Shown here piece after piece: positions 1 through 9,078 of a stretch of 29,298 nt of DNA; positions within the stretch are counted from its first letter, which is position 1; every line of letters starts with the position of its first letter. A program made the translations under genes and the position numbers. Source of the DNA: Paulinella micropora (Eukaryota > Cercozoa > Imbricatea > Euglyphida); contig BJOX01000219.1 in assembly GCA_009731375.1 (NCBI GenBank), positions 620,073-649,370 of the forward strand, in the 5' to 3' direction. The notes beneath the pieces were generated by a model. That model was not told where the DNA came from and did no database searches. It was given only the letters and a program-made list of their open reading frames with translations.

Positions 1-2081
1 TGAATGAGCTCCTTTAGCTCCCCGTCGAACCAATTGTTGGTGAAACGGGGTCGTATACATCTGGAGCAAAGGACCCGGTGAGCCGCCATTCGGAAGGACT
101 GCGCCACTCGCTCGGTGACGTCATCTACCACCCGTTGGCTGTCGGCACCACCCGATAGGTCAAGCTCAGGCAGCTGATGCACTCCAAGCTTCTGTAGGCA
201 ATGCTGGAATACGTCATCGAACTTGTCGCGTAGATAATCCAGCGCTTGCTTCGCAGCGTGATCATTACCCGAGACACCAGCACCAATAAGCTTATCAACA
301 CGAAAGGACCTGTAAGGTTTCGCAGCCCGCTTTGGCCGGCGCTGGCCGCTCCACGTCAGTTCGGCCCATACTGCCTTGTGGTCCGTATCAAGATCATCTT
401 CGCATACTCCGAACTTTGCTCCAGATGCCAAGCCAGGCGACGCGCAGATGTAATCGAGGAGGTGCTTGCCTGTGCCCATGCCGCGCTGCTCACGCCGGGA
501 CCACCAGTAGGACCCTTCCACTGGGCACGAGAAGCCGCTCAGATTTCGCAGGCCCGTAGCGACGAGGACAGCCGCGAGTCTCTTGCCGTTCTCCGAACGT
601 ACCGGTGCTCCCTTATCATCGACCTCCCCGTGCTGACCGACGATGCCCTCCTCTTTTCGGCTGCATGCCGGCCCGAGCTTCGCGTTGGCATCCGCCACCG
701 TGACCACAAGACCTTTGGCTCCAAAAAAAGCTATAGCTGCCTGCCAGGCCGCATACGCCTCTGACGACTCTTCTTCCTGCGTTTCCTGGGGAAAGTAGCC
801 GTTGCCCACATAGATATCCTGAGCGCCGGTAACACCCGAGGCGATACGCAGCCACACTTGCTGCCGGTGGTCGACGGGGGCTGACACCAGGTTGCAATAC
901 GGACCAAGGAAGTTAGCCACCGCGAATAGAACCCCACCCTTGCAGCGATTTTTCTCGCTGACCTCCGCAGGTTTTCCAAAAATCCGGAATCCATCCAGGC
1001 TGCATTTGGAAAGTTGCTTCTTGCCCATGCGGTGCTCCTGAGCCCCGATGACTAGCCAGCCCTCGTGCTTGTAGAATGATGCCCATTCCGCCGTGCCTAC
1101 GTTGTCGTATCCCGTTTTACCCTGCCAGTTGTGACTCGCGACGAGTAGCTTGAAGCCGGTATCGAACTGCTTGGAGCGGTGCTTCTTGGCTCGTTTCCGG
1201 ACCCGACGGCCGCGCTTGGCTTCCGCCCTCGTGCTGCCCCCCTCTGCAGGTGCTTGCGCAGGTTGGTCCCCCACTGCACTGGCCGCCGAATGCAGGGGCA
1301 CCACATGCACATCAGCACACTCAGACACACACTTAGGTGCATCGGCAGCCAATTCCGAAGACACCACCTGCACATCATCGACACATTCTTCATGCAGAGG
1401 CAAGACGCGATATCCCGTCGCAGCTTCCTCCTTCCGGACCGCCGCTTCCCCACGCAGATGGATGCGAATAAGCCTTCGGACACGTTCCCTGTCCCTGAAC
1501 CTGCGCCCAAGGGCCACATTGACCCCTCTGCCGAAGAATTTGAGATGTTTGAGTTGCTGCAACGCCGTCTGCCTGCTGTCATCGTCCTCGTAGACCAGCT
1601 CCAGGTGACGAGACATTCGCTGGCCTTGCCACTCCATTACCGGGACCACCAGACCAAGACCGCTCATTTTGGAGGCGATCTCCTGTAGATTGGCGCGTTC
1701 TGAGAGCCCCCAGACAATCAGATTACGCCCGTCCTTGTCGTACCGATCTACCCGCCGGTACCGTCGAGGCGGCGGTGCCATCTGCCATATAGCGCCGCTC
1801 GCCTTATGTTGAAGCGCCGACCCGTGTGCCAGGTTTGGGGAGGAAGGATGAGGCGCAGCTAAGATAGCCTCTCCACGTGGTTCAGGAATTCCGTCATATA
1901 CGCGAGCCCTCATCCTCCCATCCTGGGACATCGGGCCAGAGCCCGTCGAAGAGGCATTCCCACGGGGATTGTCCAGGTCTTCGGCGATTCTACCTTGTCC
2001 CATAAGGGCCACAGTGGTAGCTCCGTGCTTCGCGTATTTGTAATCCATTGAGAGTAGTAGACGGCCAATGTCGCTGGCCAT
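1..2081 (-). CDS. LINE (non-LTR retrotransposon) polyprotein, N-terminal part: RNA-binding segment plus APE endonuclease, truncated by window edge
   Basis: One uninterrupted reading frame of 693 codons starts at ATG 2079-2081, just after an in-frame TAA, and leaves the window at base 1. Near residue 115 the segment RNLIVWGL, followed by a basic region, resembles the ORF1/RRM-like nucleic-acid-binding part of LINE proteins (inference). From about residue 310 there is an exonuclease-endonuclease-phosphatase fold with the catalytic positions in order: N318 (SHNWQG), E349 (AQEH), D464 and N466 (DAN), D543 (LLDYI) and D567-H568 (TDHK). In LINEs this enzyme nicks the target DNA so that the reverse transcriptase can prime on it; the RT domain would lie beyond the left edge. 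The linker ending WFDGELKEL is typical of the region between endonuclease and RT. No stop or frameshift was found, unlike most other genes here, so the copy may be young. ORF1-like and endonuclease parts share one frame. Confidence 0.88.
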   Translation of the reverse strand, partial: MASDIGRLLLSMDYKYAKHGATTVALMGQGRIAEDLDNPRGNASSTGSGPMSQDGRMRARVYDGIPEPRGEAILAAPHPSSPNLAHGSALQHKASGAIWQMAPPPRRYRRVDRYDKDGRNLIVWGLSERANLQEIASKMSGLGLVVPVMEWQGQRMSRHLELVYEDDDSRQTALQQLKHLKFFGRGVNVALGRRFRDRERVRRLIRIHLRGEAAVRKEEAATGYRVLPLHEECVDDVQVVSSELAADAPKCVSECADVHVVPLHSAASAVGDQPAQAPAEGGSTRAEAKRGRRVRKRAKKHRSKQFDTGFKLLVASHNWQGKTGYDNVGTAEWASFYKHEGWLVIGAQEHRMGKKQLSKCSLDGFRIFGKPAEVSEKNRCKGGVLFAVANFLGPYCNLVSAPVDHRQQVWLRIASGVTGAQDIYVGNGYFPQETQEEESSEAYAAWQAAIAFFGAKGLVVTVADANAKLGPACSRKEEGIVGQHGEVDDKGAPVRSENGKRLAAVLVATGLRNLSGFSCPVEGSYWWSRREQRGMGTGKHLLDYICASPGLASGAKFGVCEDDLDTDHKAVWAELTWSGQRRPKRAAKPYRSFRVDKLIGAGVSGNDHAAKQALDYLRDKFDDVFQHCLQKLGVHQLPELDLSGGADSQRVVDDVTERVAQSFRMAAHRVLCSRCIRPRFTNNWFDGELKELI

Positions 2082-2645
2082 CACCGCCGCGCCTCTTTAC
2101 GCCGAGGAAAGCGCCCGTCCATGCAAATAGCATCGGCGGTATCTGCAACACACACTACACGCATTTCCGCCGGTGTCACTGGACGCTGCCGCGTCGCTTC
2201 GTGCCCTTCGGCGCCCGCCAGCACCCCCAGCGTCGCCAGAACCTGCCTCACGCACTACACACACTCTCCATCGCATCGCCAACGCCTCTACTCTCATGCC
2301 TTATGGACTTTCAGCTGCTCCTAACAATACACATCATGAGGTACGGGTGTCCCCGAGTGGAGCCAGATCGGACGGCGTGCCGCTGAAACTCCTTCCCCCA
2401 CGTGGGTATAGAAGGCGCGAACCTAGCGGTACCTATAGGGTCTTACAGACAAGTATAGTAATCCCAGCCGAAGCTGCTCAGTTAGAAATGCAACGGTGGA
2501 GGGTGTGAATGCATGGGGCAAGGCACGGCAACGCAGCAAGGCACTGGCAAGGCATTGGGACCGACTGAAGCCCCTCTCCAACGTGCGCTCATCATGTGTT
2601 CCAGTTAGGCAACCCCGAAGAAGCGAAGATAGGGAGGAGACAAAA
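2082..2645. other. Probable LINE 5' region and unassigned spacer
   Basis: GC-rich and without a convincing gene. Short open frames occur on both strands but show no domain and overlap one another. Part of it is presumably the 5' untranslated/promoter region of the minus-strand LINE that starts at 2081; where the element begins is not visible, because 5' ends of LINEs carry no repeat. Short ACACACTACACGC-like direct repeats occur at 2150-2165 and 2250-2265. Confidence 0.4.
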
Positions 2646-2757
2646 CCCAGATAGGATGAAGATAGGATTAACATGAAGCCGAAATGGAGCCGAGTTGGAA
2701 CAGGTCAACTCAGCCCCATCTCGGCTCAATGTGAATCCTATCTTCAACCCATCTCGG
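2646..2757. repeat. Foldback (near-palindromic inverted repeat)
   Basis: Arms 2660-2697 and 2706-2743 (38 bp, about seven mismatches) surround an 8-base loop at 2698-2705. Weaker pairing extends outward to 2646-2659 and 2744-2757. The arms share the reading AGATAGGATT...GAGTTG. It may be a MITE/foldback remnant; no target-site duplication was recognised. Confidence 0.6.
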
Positions 2758-3072
2758 TACTGTTTCCTCCGAATGCTCACCTCAACAAGATCACCAAACC
2801 GGAACTGGAAGCCCCCAGGCATTTACTCGGCAGGAAATTCGGCGAAAATGGGCTAACCAGGAAACCAGACCCAAACCAACAGCCAAGAAAAACGAGCCAA
2901 CCAACAATCCAACAGACAACCCCACAACCTGCCTGGCCGAACCCCTACCGAGTAAATGCCCAGTTGAGAGTTGCGCATATCCCGGTGACCGCCCTCCCCA
3001 AGCGGTCACCTTCGTGGGGAGAGGCCCAACCACCTCCTCTTCCCATGGAGTGCCATCTTGTGCACCCCTCCA
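2758..3072. repeat. Spacer with inverted repeat 2818-2830/2948-2960 and hairpin 2984-3010
   Basis: GGCATTTACTCGG at 2818-2830 is perfectly inverted at 2948-2960. A separate 9-bp perfect stem, GGTGACCGC at 2984-2992 and its complement at 3002-3010, has a 9-base loop. The open frames here give low-complexity proline/glutamine-rich translations without domains. No gene is supported. Confidence 0.5.
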
Positions 3073-3125
3073 GAATAATAATAATAATAATAGTAATAAT
3101 AATAATAGTAATAATAATAATAGCA
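3073..3125. repeat. (AAT)n microsatellite with TAG interruptions
   Basis: Runs of AAT broken at regular intervals by AGT. The poly-Asn or poly-Leu/Ile frames read from it are not genes. Confidence 0.9.
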
Positions 3126-3194
3126 ATATCAAATTAAATATCTCTCTCACCTGTCACATATTTACTTCGTCTTCTTCCTCTTTCTTTTTTTCTG

Positions 3195-3495
3195 ATTTGG
3201 CTCCTCCTCCTGCTCCTGCTTCTGCTCCCGCTCAAACTAAAGCTTCTGCTTGCCCACCTACGTCTTTGCCTGCTCCTACTCCTACAATAGCTTCTGCCTC
3301 CACTCCAGCTTTTTTTCCTGCTCCTGCTCTTACTACAGCTTCTGCTTTCACTCTTGTTGTCTCCAATTCTGTGTCTTTCCCTGCTCCTGCTCCTACTATG
3401 GCTTCTGATTCCACTCCTGCTCCTGCTCCTGCGCCTACTATAGCTTCTGCTTCCATTCCTGCTCCTGCTCGTGCTCCTGCTCGCGCGTACCCCTG
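3195..3495. repeat. Degenerate GCTCCT/GCTTCTGCT minisatellite
   Basis: Imperfect higher-order repeat built from CCTGCTCCTGCT and CCTACTATAGCTTCTGCT blocks, about 50 bp per unit. It stays open in several frames at once (Ala/Pro-rich on plus, Ser/Arg-rich and Gly/Ala-rich on minus), as expected of a triplet-based repeat. A coding role cannot be excluded, but nothing supports a particular frame. Confidence 0.7.
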
Positions 3496-3596
3496 CACCT
3501 ACTTCGCCATCGCCTTCCGTACTCTTGAGTCGAGATATGCACACAATGAAAACATATTACTTCAAACAATGAATGTGCAAATAATTAGCAATGAAC

Positions 3597-3597
<1 letters not shown>

Positions 3598-3639
<42 letters not shown>

Positions 3640-3675
3640 AGTGGTAGTAAGTAATAGTAGTAGTAAGTAGTAGTT
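3598..3675. repeat. (TAG)n microsatellite
   Basis: Near-perfect AGT/TAG triplets, interrupted at the right end by AAG units, then a G-run at about 3681-3690. Confidence 0.95.
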
Positions 3676-3769
3676 AGCCTGGGGGGGGGGAGTTCAAAAA
3701 GGAATGGAACAATATTTGCACCCTACCTCGTCGAACGTCCTAGTAGCGGCAGAGGGGGGGGGGATAGTA

Positions 3770-4140
3770 AATATATATGCATTATTAATATTGGACAAAA
3801 TCAATACAAATATTGAAATCGATGCAATATTAACATTGCAAAAAAGCAATATAAACATTGAAATGTATGCAATATTAATATTGCAAAAAAGCAATATAAG
3901 CAATCCATGCAATATTAATATTGCAAAAAAGCAATATAAACATTGAAATTTATGCAATATTAGTATTGCAAAAAAACCAATATAAATATTCGAATTGATG
4001 CAATATTAATAGTGCAAAAAAGCCATATAAATATTGAAATTTATGCAACATAAATATTGCCAAATACCCATATAAATATTGCCAAATATCAATGTAAGTA
4101 TTTTGCTAAGTATCAAAATAAATATTGCCAAATATCAATT
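3770..4140. repeat. AT-rich palindromic array (reverse orientation)
   Basis: Repeats of the palindrome GCAATATTAATATTGC separated by AAAAAAGCAATATAAACATTG and AAATTTATGC spacers, about 45-50 bp per unit, decaying to CAATATAAATATTGCC units on the right. It is the reverse complement of the arrays at 18120-18480 and 19090-19600. No coding potential is supported. Confidence 0.85.
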
Positions 4141-4150
4141 ACAAATTTTA

Positions 4151-4470
4151 CTAATACTCTCTAGGAAACAAGTCTCTGTGACAAACCAAGCACCCGAAAT
4201 TGCGATCATCGAAACCTAGTGGCAAGAAATATTGCTCTCTACACGTAGGCTGTCCACATCTCCCATATACACCCTTCCCGTCACGACAACACGAACATAA
4301 CCTGCTTTTGAACTGGTTCGTATTTTCAAACCCACATTTTTCACACACCCACGTCGACAGTTGCGTCACGACAACACGAACATAGCATGCTTTTGAACTG
4401 GTTCGTATTTTCAAACTCACATTTTTCACACACCTACGTCGACAGTTGTTCGTCAGGCGCAGGTTGATGG
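4151..4470 (-). pseudogene. Gene C, 3' part: tandem Cys4 zinc fingers (RanBP2-like), frame-broken
   Basis: The minus strand reads WVCEKCGFENTNQFKS followed by LCSCC, a W-x-C-x2-C...N...C-x2-C pattern resembling RanBP2-type zinc fingers, although the spacing between cysteine pairs (12) is longer than the usual 10. A further Cys-rich tail (GCLVCHRDLF) precedes a stop at 4151. The finger is present twice because of an 85-bp tandem duplication (4282-4366 and 4367-4451). As 85 is not a multiple of three, the two copies are in different frames, and the second copy has TAG where the first has the finger's Trp codon. So only one finger can be read in a given frame. RanBP2 fingers bind RNA or ubiquitin; which applies here is unknown. 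Confidence 0.45.
4282..4451. repeat. 85-bp tandem duplication within gene C
   Basis: Two head-to-tail copies beginning CACGACAACACGAACATA at 4282 and 4367, differing at only a few positions. The duplication encodes the zinc finger and looks recent. Confidence 0.9.
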
Positions 4471-4584
4471 TATCTCCTCCCCCAATTATGATCCAGCACA
4501 ACCGTTTCCTCGTCCTGCTCTTCCAGTCCAAAAGGCTCCTCCTATCGACAGTAGGGAACAAAAAACCTCGAGTGCCACGTCACA

Positions 4585-4757
4585 TCAATCGTGCGTGAGT
4601 ACCTCGCCAGGCGCTGCATAACCGCCCGGAGGAGGCAAAACCACTACATTTGGCCGAAAATATTCAGCCCATCGTCGCCAGAGCTCCCTGTCTTCACAAT
4701 TTGGCCAGTTTCCTTGTAAAGGATCCTCTTCACTTTCTTCCGGGAACGGTGCCTTCT
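4585..4757 (-). pseudogene. Gene C, probable upstream exon
   Basis: An open segment on the minus strand, beginning after a possible acceptor (TTTGTGAG) and ending at TGA 4585-4587, reads with a balanced protein-like composition (for example WPNCEDRELWRRWAEYF, then a Pro/Gly-rich stretch). It is GC-richer than the AT array on its right. It is not in frame with the zinc-finger part. No family recognised; it could be an exon of the same locus. Confidence 0.35.
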
Positions 4758-4764
4758 CACAAAC

Positions 4765-5012
4765 ATATCAAAATAAATATTGCCAAATGTCAATATAAAC
4801 ATAGCCCATCAATATAAACATTGCCTAATATACAATATAAATATTGCCAAATATCGATATAGATATTGCCAAATATCAATATAGATACTGCCGATATCAA
4901 TATAAATATTGCCAAACATCAATATAAACATTGCCAAATATCAGTATAAATATTGCCATATATAAAAATAAACAATACCAAATATAAATATAAATATTGC
5001 CAAATATTTATT
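4765..5012. repeat. AT-rich array, CAATATAAATATTGCCAAATAT type
   Basis: About ten degenerate units of roughly 22-24 bp, all in one orientation. It separates gene C from the last exon of gene B. Confidence 0.85.
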
Positions 5013-5064
5013 GCAAAACGACAAGTCTTAGGGTCATAAAGATAGATCGCCCACAAGCACCATT

Positions 5065-5202
5065 TCAGGTGTCTTCTTCTGAACATATCTCAACAACCTC
5101 ACGCAACAGCTCGCTCGCGTCCGAGTCCTCACTCATCTCAGAGTCAGCAGGGGTTTTTGCAGGGCTTGCTACATCGCACATCTTCTTTTTTCCTTTGTCC
5201 TG
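5065..5202 (-). pseudogene. Gene B, last exon, 3' part (split by copia insertion)
   Basis: The minus strand reads KGKKKMCDVASPAKTP, then an acidic Ser/Glu stretch, ending at TGA 5065-5067. It is the continuation of the open frame at 12518-12750: with the retrotransposon and one copy of the 5-bp TSD removed, the two parts join in frame, giving 366 nt (122 codons) from the acceptor to the stop. No domain recognised; a Lys-rich, acidic C-terminus suggests a nuclear protein (weak inference). Confidence 0.65.
5198..5202. repeat. Target-site duplication, left copy (tcctg)
   Basis: tcctg at 5198-5202 abuts the left LTR and recurs at 12518-12522 abutting the right LTR. Five bases is the usual TSD length of copia-class elements. 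Confidence 0.85.
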
Positions 5203-5616
5203 CGAGGGATTAATGTAATCCATCCTCAGAAATGATCAAGTATTAATAATAAACCTTGAGGTTCTTAATGCGTTCGATAAAATCACTTTAATGACATAAA
5301 CTGAATGGGTTAATCGATCATGTGTAATAAGCATATGATTTCATATTCTAGAATGTGTAGAAATATGTAATATGACTGCGAATGTGCACTGTTCTAGAGA
5401 TCACATGATTACAGTTCAGATCGGTGCGGGGAAGCAAAGCTATCAGCAAATCGGCAATATTGCTGCGATTAAAGGAAACAATTGGCATAATATCTGCAGC
5501 CATCCTCTAAGCTATAATTGGTAATATGCTAACTAAATTGGTATTAATGCTGCAATTGCGAGTTCACCGGACGGTAAAAAGATAAGAACAAATATACCGG
5601 ATATTTCGGTCTTACA
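5203..5616 (-). repeat. 3' LTR of the copia element
   Basis: 414 bp, nearly identical to 12070-12517 except for scattered substitutions and the lack of 34 bp. On the minus strand it begins TGTAAGACCG and ends CCCTCG. The right-hand edge is fixed by TSD and PPT, the left by the TSD (one-base ambiguity). Confidence 0.9.
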
Positions 5617-5625
5617 CTCCCCCCG
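5617..5625 (-). other. Polypurine tract
   Basis: On the minus strand CGGGGGGAG lies directly against the 3' LTR; this is the normal plus-strand primer position. Confidence 0.75.
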
Positions 5626-5960
5626 AACTCGTCAACTCTGCCTGATGGAGCGGAATCGATCACGTCTCATGTAGAGCACTCGTAGAATAGCATCATCACC
5701 ACAAGTAACAAATAGAAGAGAGAATTCCTTAGCTTTCATCCATTTGCGGTCACTCCCCTCTCATAGGTGGTACAGTCCCCATCAATTGTTGTTACTCCCC
5801 CCGATCATATCCGTATACCACATTTTAATGGTAAAACACAAAAACATCATCATAATTCCAATAGTTGTAACTTCATCGAAGTTAATCCAGCGCGTAAGTA
5901 AAGTAAACCAATAGTCATAAATTCCACTTATCGTCGCGCGATAGTCGTAAACGTTAATAA
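5626..5960 (-). other. Copia 3' untranslated region
   Basis: Between the RNase H stop codon and the PPT; no open frame or repeat is visible. Confidence 0.6.
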
Positions 5961-6617
5961 TTATTTTATGTAATCCGCCAATCTGACTGTGAACTGATCA
6001 ATCAAGTTCAAATGTTGTGGTGCTGGCAAAGCTTTCGTAAATACGTCAGCCAAATTCTCTGCAGTCCCAATTTTACGACTCGTGATTCTGCCACTACGTT
6101 CTAACTCAACAATGTAGTGGTGTTTGAGTGACAAATGTCTCGAACGATGACTACCAAAGCCATAAGTCGTAGTCAGAATCGACCCCTGATTATCTCCATA
6201 AACCGTCGATGGCCTCGGAATCGGTATTCCGATTTCCTCACAAAAATTTTGTATAGCGACCGTATTCCTCGCCGCTGAAGACATAGCGATTGTGTCCGAC
6301 TCCTGCGTAGAAAGCGCCACTGTCGACTGTCTCTTCGACGCCCAAAATACCGGCCCGGTTATCATCTGCAACTCCCCAGAACGCGATCCCCTCGTGAATT
6401 TGCACTTCACCAAATCAGCGTCGGCATATGTTTGCAGATCAACCGTCCTCCAGTCTACGTTGGCCGGGAAGAATATACCCCTCTGATCCTTCAACGAACG
6501 GTAAATGCGACTAATCATCCCGTAGGCAACGTCCGGCTCCTTATGCATATAAACGCACAACCTGTTGACAGCATAAGCGAGCTGTGGTTGTGTTGTGACA
6601 TGGGCCAATGAGCTCAC
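5961..6617 (-). pseudogene. Copia RNase H domain (C-terminal end of Pol)
   Basis: The frame reads the copia RT-RNase H connection (AHVTTQPQLAYAVNRLCVYM, then PDVAYG) followed by RNase H. The four acidic residues are in the right context: YADADLVKC, STQESDT, VYGDNQGSI and ENLADVFTKALP, the last motif being characteristic of copia C-termini. RNase H removes the RNA strand during reverse transcription. The frame starts abruptly where the RT palm should precede it (no YVDD-type motif in any frame nearby), so this is the tail of a deleted or rearranged Pol. Confidence 0.85.
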
Positions 6618-6927
6618 CTGCCAACTTCCTTAGTGGCCACTGTCGTAATGTAGCAGCCTCATCCACCTTAGTAGCATCCACAAACCCCGTTCTGATAGGT
6701 TTTTTCCTATCCCTGTCTGCATCACTCCATGTCGCCCACTCCAGACAACCAACATCATACAATCCCTCAACTTCCTTCGTCCTAGCTTGCACAACATCTG
6801 GGATCTGCCTCAAGACCTTTTCTGGCTTTCGCAGAACACGTGTAAATAAACAAACATCAGTATACCTCAACTCGTCATCACCATCAGCCATAACATCGCC
6901 ATCACTTCCCCCTTTGTCCACTGCCAT
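6541..6927 (-). pseudogene. Copia RT N-terminal remnant, joined to the RNase H region by a deletion
   Basis: The stretch QARTKEVEGLYDVGCLEWAT and then KKPIRTGFVD resembles the beginning of the copia RVT_2 domain (A..E...L...G....W, PI.TRWV.K.K). Directly after it the sequence passes into the segment that normally lies after the RT palm (KLAGEL...), overlapping the RNase H frame. Roughly the central 200 residues of a normal RT, including the catalytic Asp pair, are therefore missing. Confidence 0.65.
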
Positions 6928-7388
6928 ATGCGTGGAAACATTTGCCGGTGTCTGTCTACGGTTCCTTGTACCACTAACAATATTTGAGCTGGAAATATTC
7001 CCCTCAATGTCCCTTGGAGCTTTGGGTGCATTCCTTTAACGTACCTTGACATCTGGGAAATGAATCTGTCTGTCTACAGGCCTTCTAACAGGGATTCTGC
7101 TCATGGCACTTCTCCTCAACACTCGAAGTGGGGTTGCTTCTGGAACTGCCTCGAGACGAGGTATCTGGTTGCGTTGGTTGCGAGGCATGCTGTCCTCGCG
7201 ATAATTAGCTGAGTCGTGCTCAGTGACGACAATGGTTGAGTCAAACGATTCGTCTTTCTCAACAGTTGCCTCTGAATTTTCGTACGGGAATTCCGCTTAA
7301 TTTGTGCCAAATCGTCATTTGGCTGCTGCAAAACCTGTTGCTGTACGTCGTCAAAAGAACTGTTCTCATCCCATGCATGCTCCAGCAC
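6867..7388 (-). pseudogene. Copia integrase-RT linker region, frame-broken
   Basis: Two open pieces (7116-7388 and 6867-7052) of Gln/Asn/Thr- and basic-rich sequence lie between integrase and the RT remnant. Copia polyproteins have a variable, hydrophilic linker here. No domain is recognised and the frame changes at least once. Confidence 0.5.
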
Positions 7389-9078
7389 TAGCTGTGTACC
7401 CCCTCACTAGTGGGTTGAATCTCACATTCCTTTGTTCAACAATCTGTCTTTCATTCACCAGATAGATCCTGCACAACCTCCTGAACAAATTATAACCTAC
7501 CAACACTCCCGGAACAGCAACCGACATACCTTTACTGCTTTTCCACAAACGAACCCAGGCTAAGCATCCAATCGGTTGTAGAAACCCCACAGGAGGTTTG
7601 CGTCCTAACGTCACCTCATAAGGTGAGATTCCTTTGTATTTGCCTGCGGTAATGGGTGTTATCATTCTAATCACCCATTCCGCTTGTTCCGTCTCCTGCC
7701 AGAAGGAGGGTGGAAGTCGAGCGTCTATTCGCATAGCTGTTGACCGTGTACCAGCTGTTCGATGTTCTCTCTCAGCTACAGGGTTAGAACGTGGTTCATC
7801 GCGAGGTGTAGGTTTGAGGATTATACCATTAGTAGTGCAAAATTCTTGCATCTTGTTGGTCGCGAACCCTCCATCGCATCTTATCTGTTTGACAGATCGC
7901 CCAGTCTGTGCCACGAAGAACGCCACTACCTTCATAACAAAAGGTATGTATATATCCTTCTCTCTTGTTGGTGAAAACTTGTTGAATCCGAACTGTCCCT
8001 GTCTGTCTTTTATGACTAGTTTGTACCTGTTGACATTGATGGACTTTATCGGCCACGGCCCCCTAAATTCCATACTCAAACTCTCGCCAACAGCAAAATC
8101 TGAATCTATCCGTGGATTATCTTTATAAACGGGTAAACGTGTCATTTTTGTATGTTGGCATCCGACGCATGCACTTGGCAATTTTTCTCGCCAGCCTTTA
8201 CCCACGATAGTCCTGCCATATTTCCCCGCCCAATGCTCCATTACTTTTACACCAGCATGTCCCAGCATTCTGTGTAAATCCATAGCCTTAATTGGCTTTT
8301 TAGTTGAGTTGGGTCGCAAAGAAAAATTAGCAACCGGTTGAGCATTAACATCTGTCTTGGGGTCAAACCTCTCGTCTACCTTCAACCGTCTGTCGTTTGC
8401 CATGTCAAGCCTATATAGCCTATTTGGCATCATACGTCCTCTACACACTATGTCTTTCTCGTTGATAGGAACAGGACGCCTCAGTACGAACGCCTGATTG
8501 TTTTGTAGTACTGTCGCAAATCCATATGCGTTGTCCAGTACTCTCGGGGATAGCAAGAAATATGGTGTTTTGTCACTGACTAACGCGTCATTAACCTCTA
8601 ACACCCCCTGTTTGTCTTGACCCGCTACTATAGGTATAGTAGCTCTTGCCCTCGTCGATACCCGCATAGTGTGTTCCGTAATCCTCGCCAGGTTGATAGG
8701 TGTGCCCTCATACACATTACACATAAGCATTGACGTATGTATCAGAGTTCTGTTGCAACCCGAGTCTATGATTGTCGGTACCGTGTCCGTTTGTGATGCC
8801 CGCAGTGCTATCGCTTGCTGCCCTCTCTTGCTTTGTACCTCGTTCAAACCAACCGATGTGTCAACCAATGTGGCAACCAATGTGGCAGTGAAATTTGTGT
8901 GTACCCTTGACGATTGGTAGTCTGATGGCCGTGTTGCCGGAGGCGCTTCCAAAATCGTCGGCCTACTCGTTATACGGTACGTTGTAAACCCTTCCAACTT
9001 GCGATATATGCTAGCGAGGGTTTGAGAATTGTACCTGGAAGGTAGTTGGTATTGCGTGCCTGGTTGACCCCTGTGCAC
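7366..9078 (-). pseudogene. Copia protease, GAG-pre-integrase and integrase
   Basis: The longest intact piece of Pol, about 570 codons. The aspartic protease site is TIIDSGCNRTLIHTS. It is followed by the HHCC zinc-binding module (HRMLGHAG...CVGCQ) and the integrase core with IRCDGGFAT (second Asp) and NPVAEREHRT (Glu). The first catalytic position, normally D in a D-x-x-GP context, reads SMEFRGPW, so Glu replaces Asp. Integrase would insert the cDNA and protease would cleave the polyprotein. The frame ends at 7366 and differs by one base from the upstream MYND frame. Listed as a pseudogene because its N-terminal fusion and downstream RT are broken; the piece itself has no stop. Confidence 0.85.

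Noticed and set aside
246-1688. Several plus-strand and minus-strand frames of 60-170 residues
   Set aside because: All are shadows of the minus-strand LINE frame, which has recognisable catalytic motifs; these have none.
3014-3601. Ala/Pro-rich plus-strand protein and Ser/Arg-rich minus-strand protein
   Set aside because: Both come from the same triplet-based minisatellite and are open in several frames; no evidence favours any of them.
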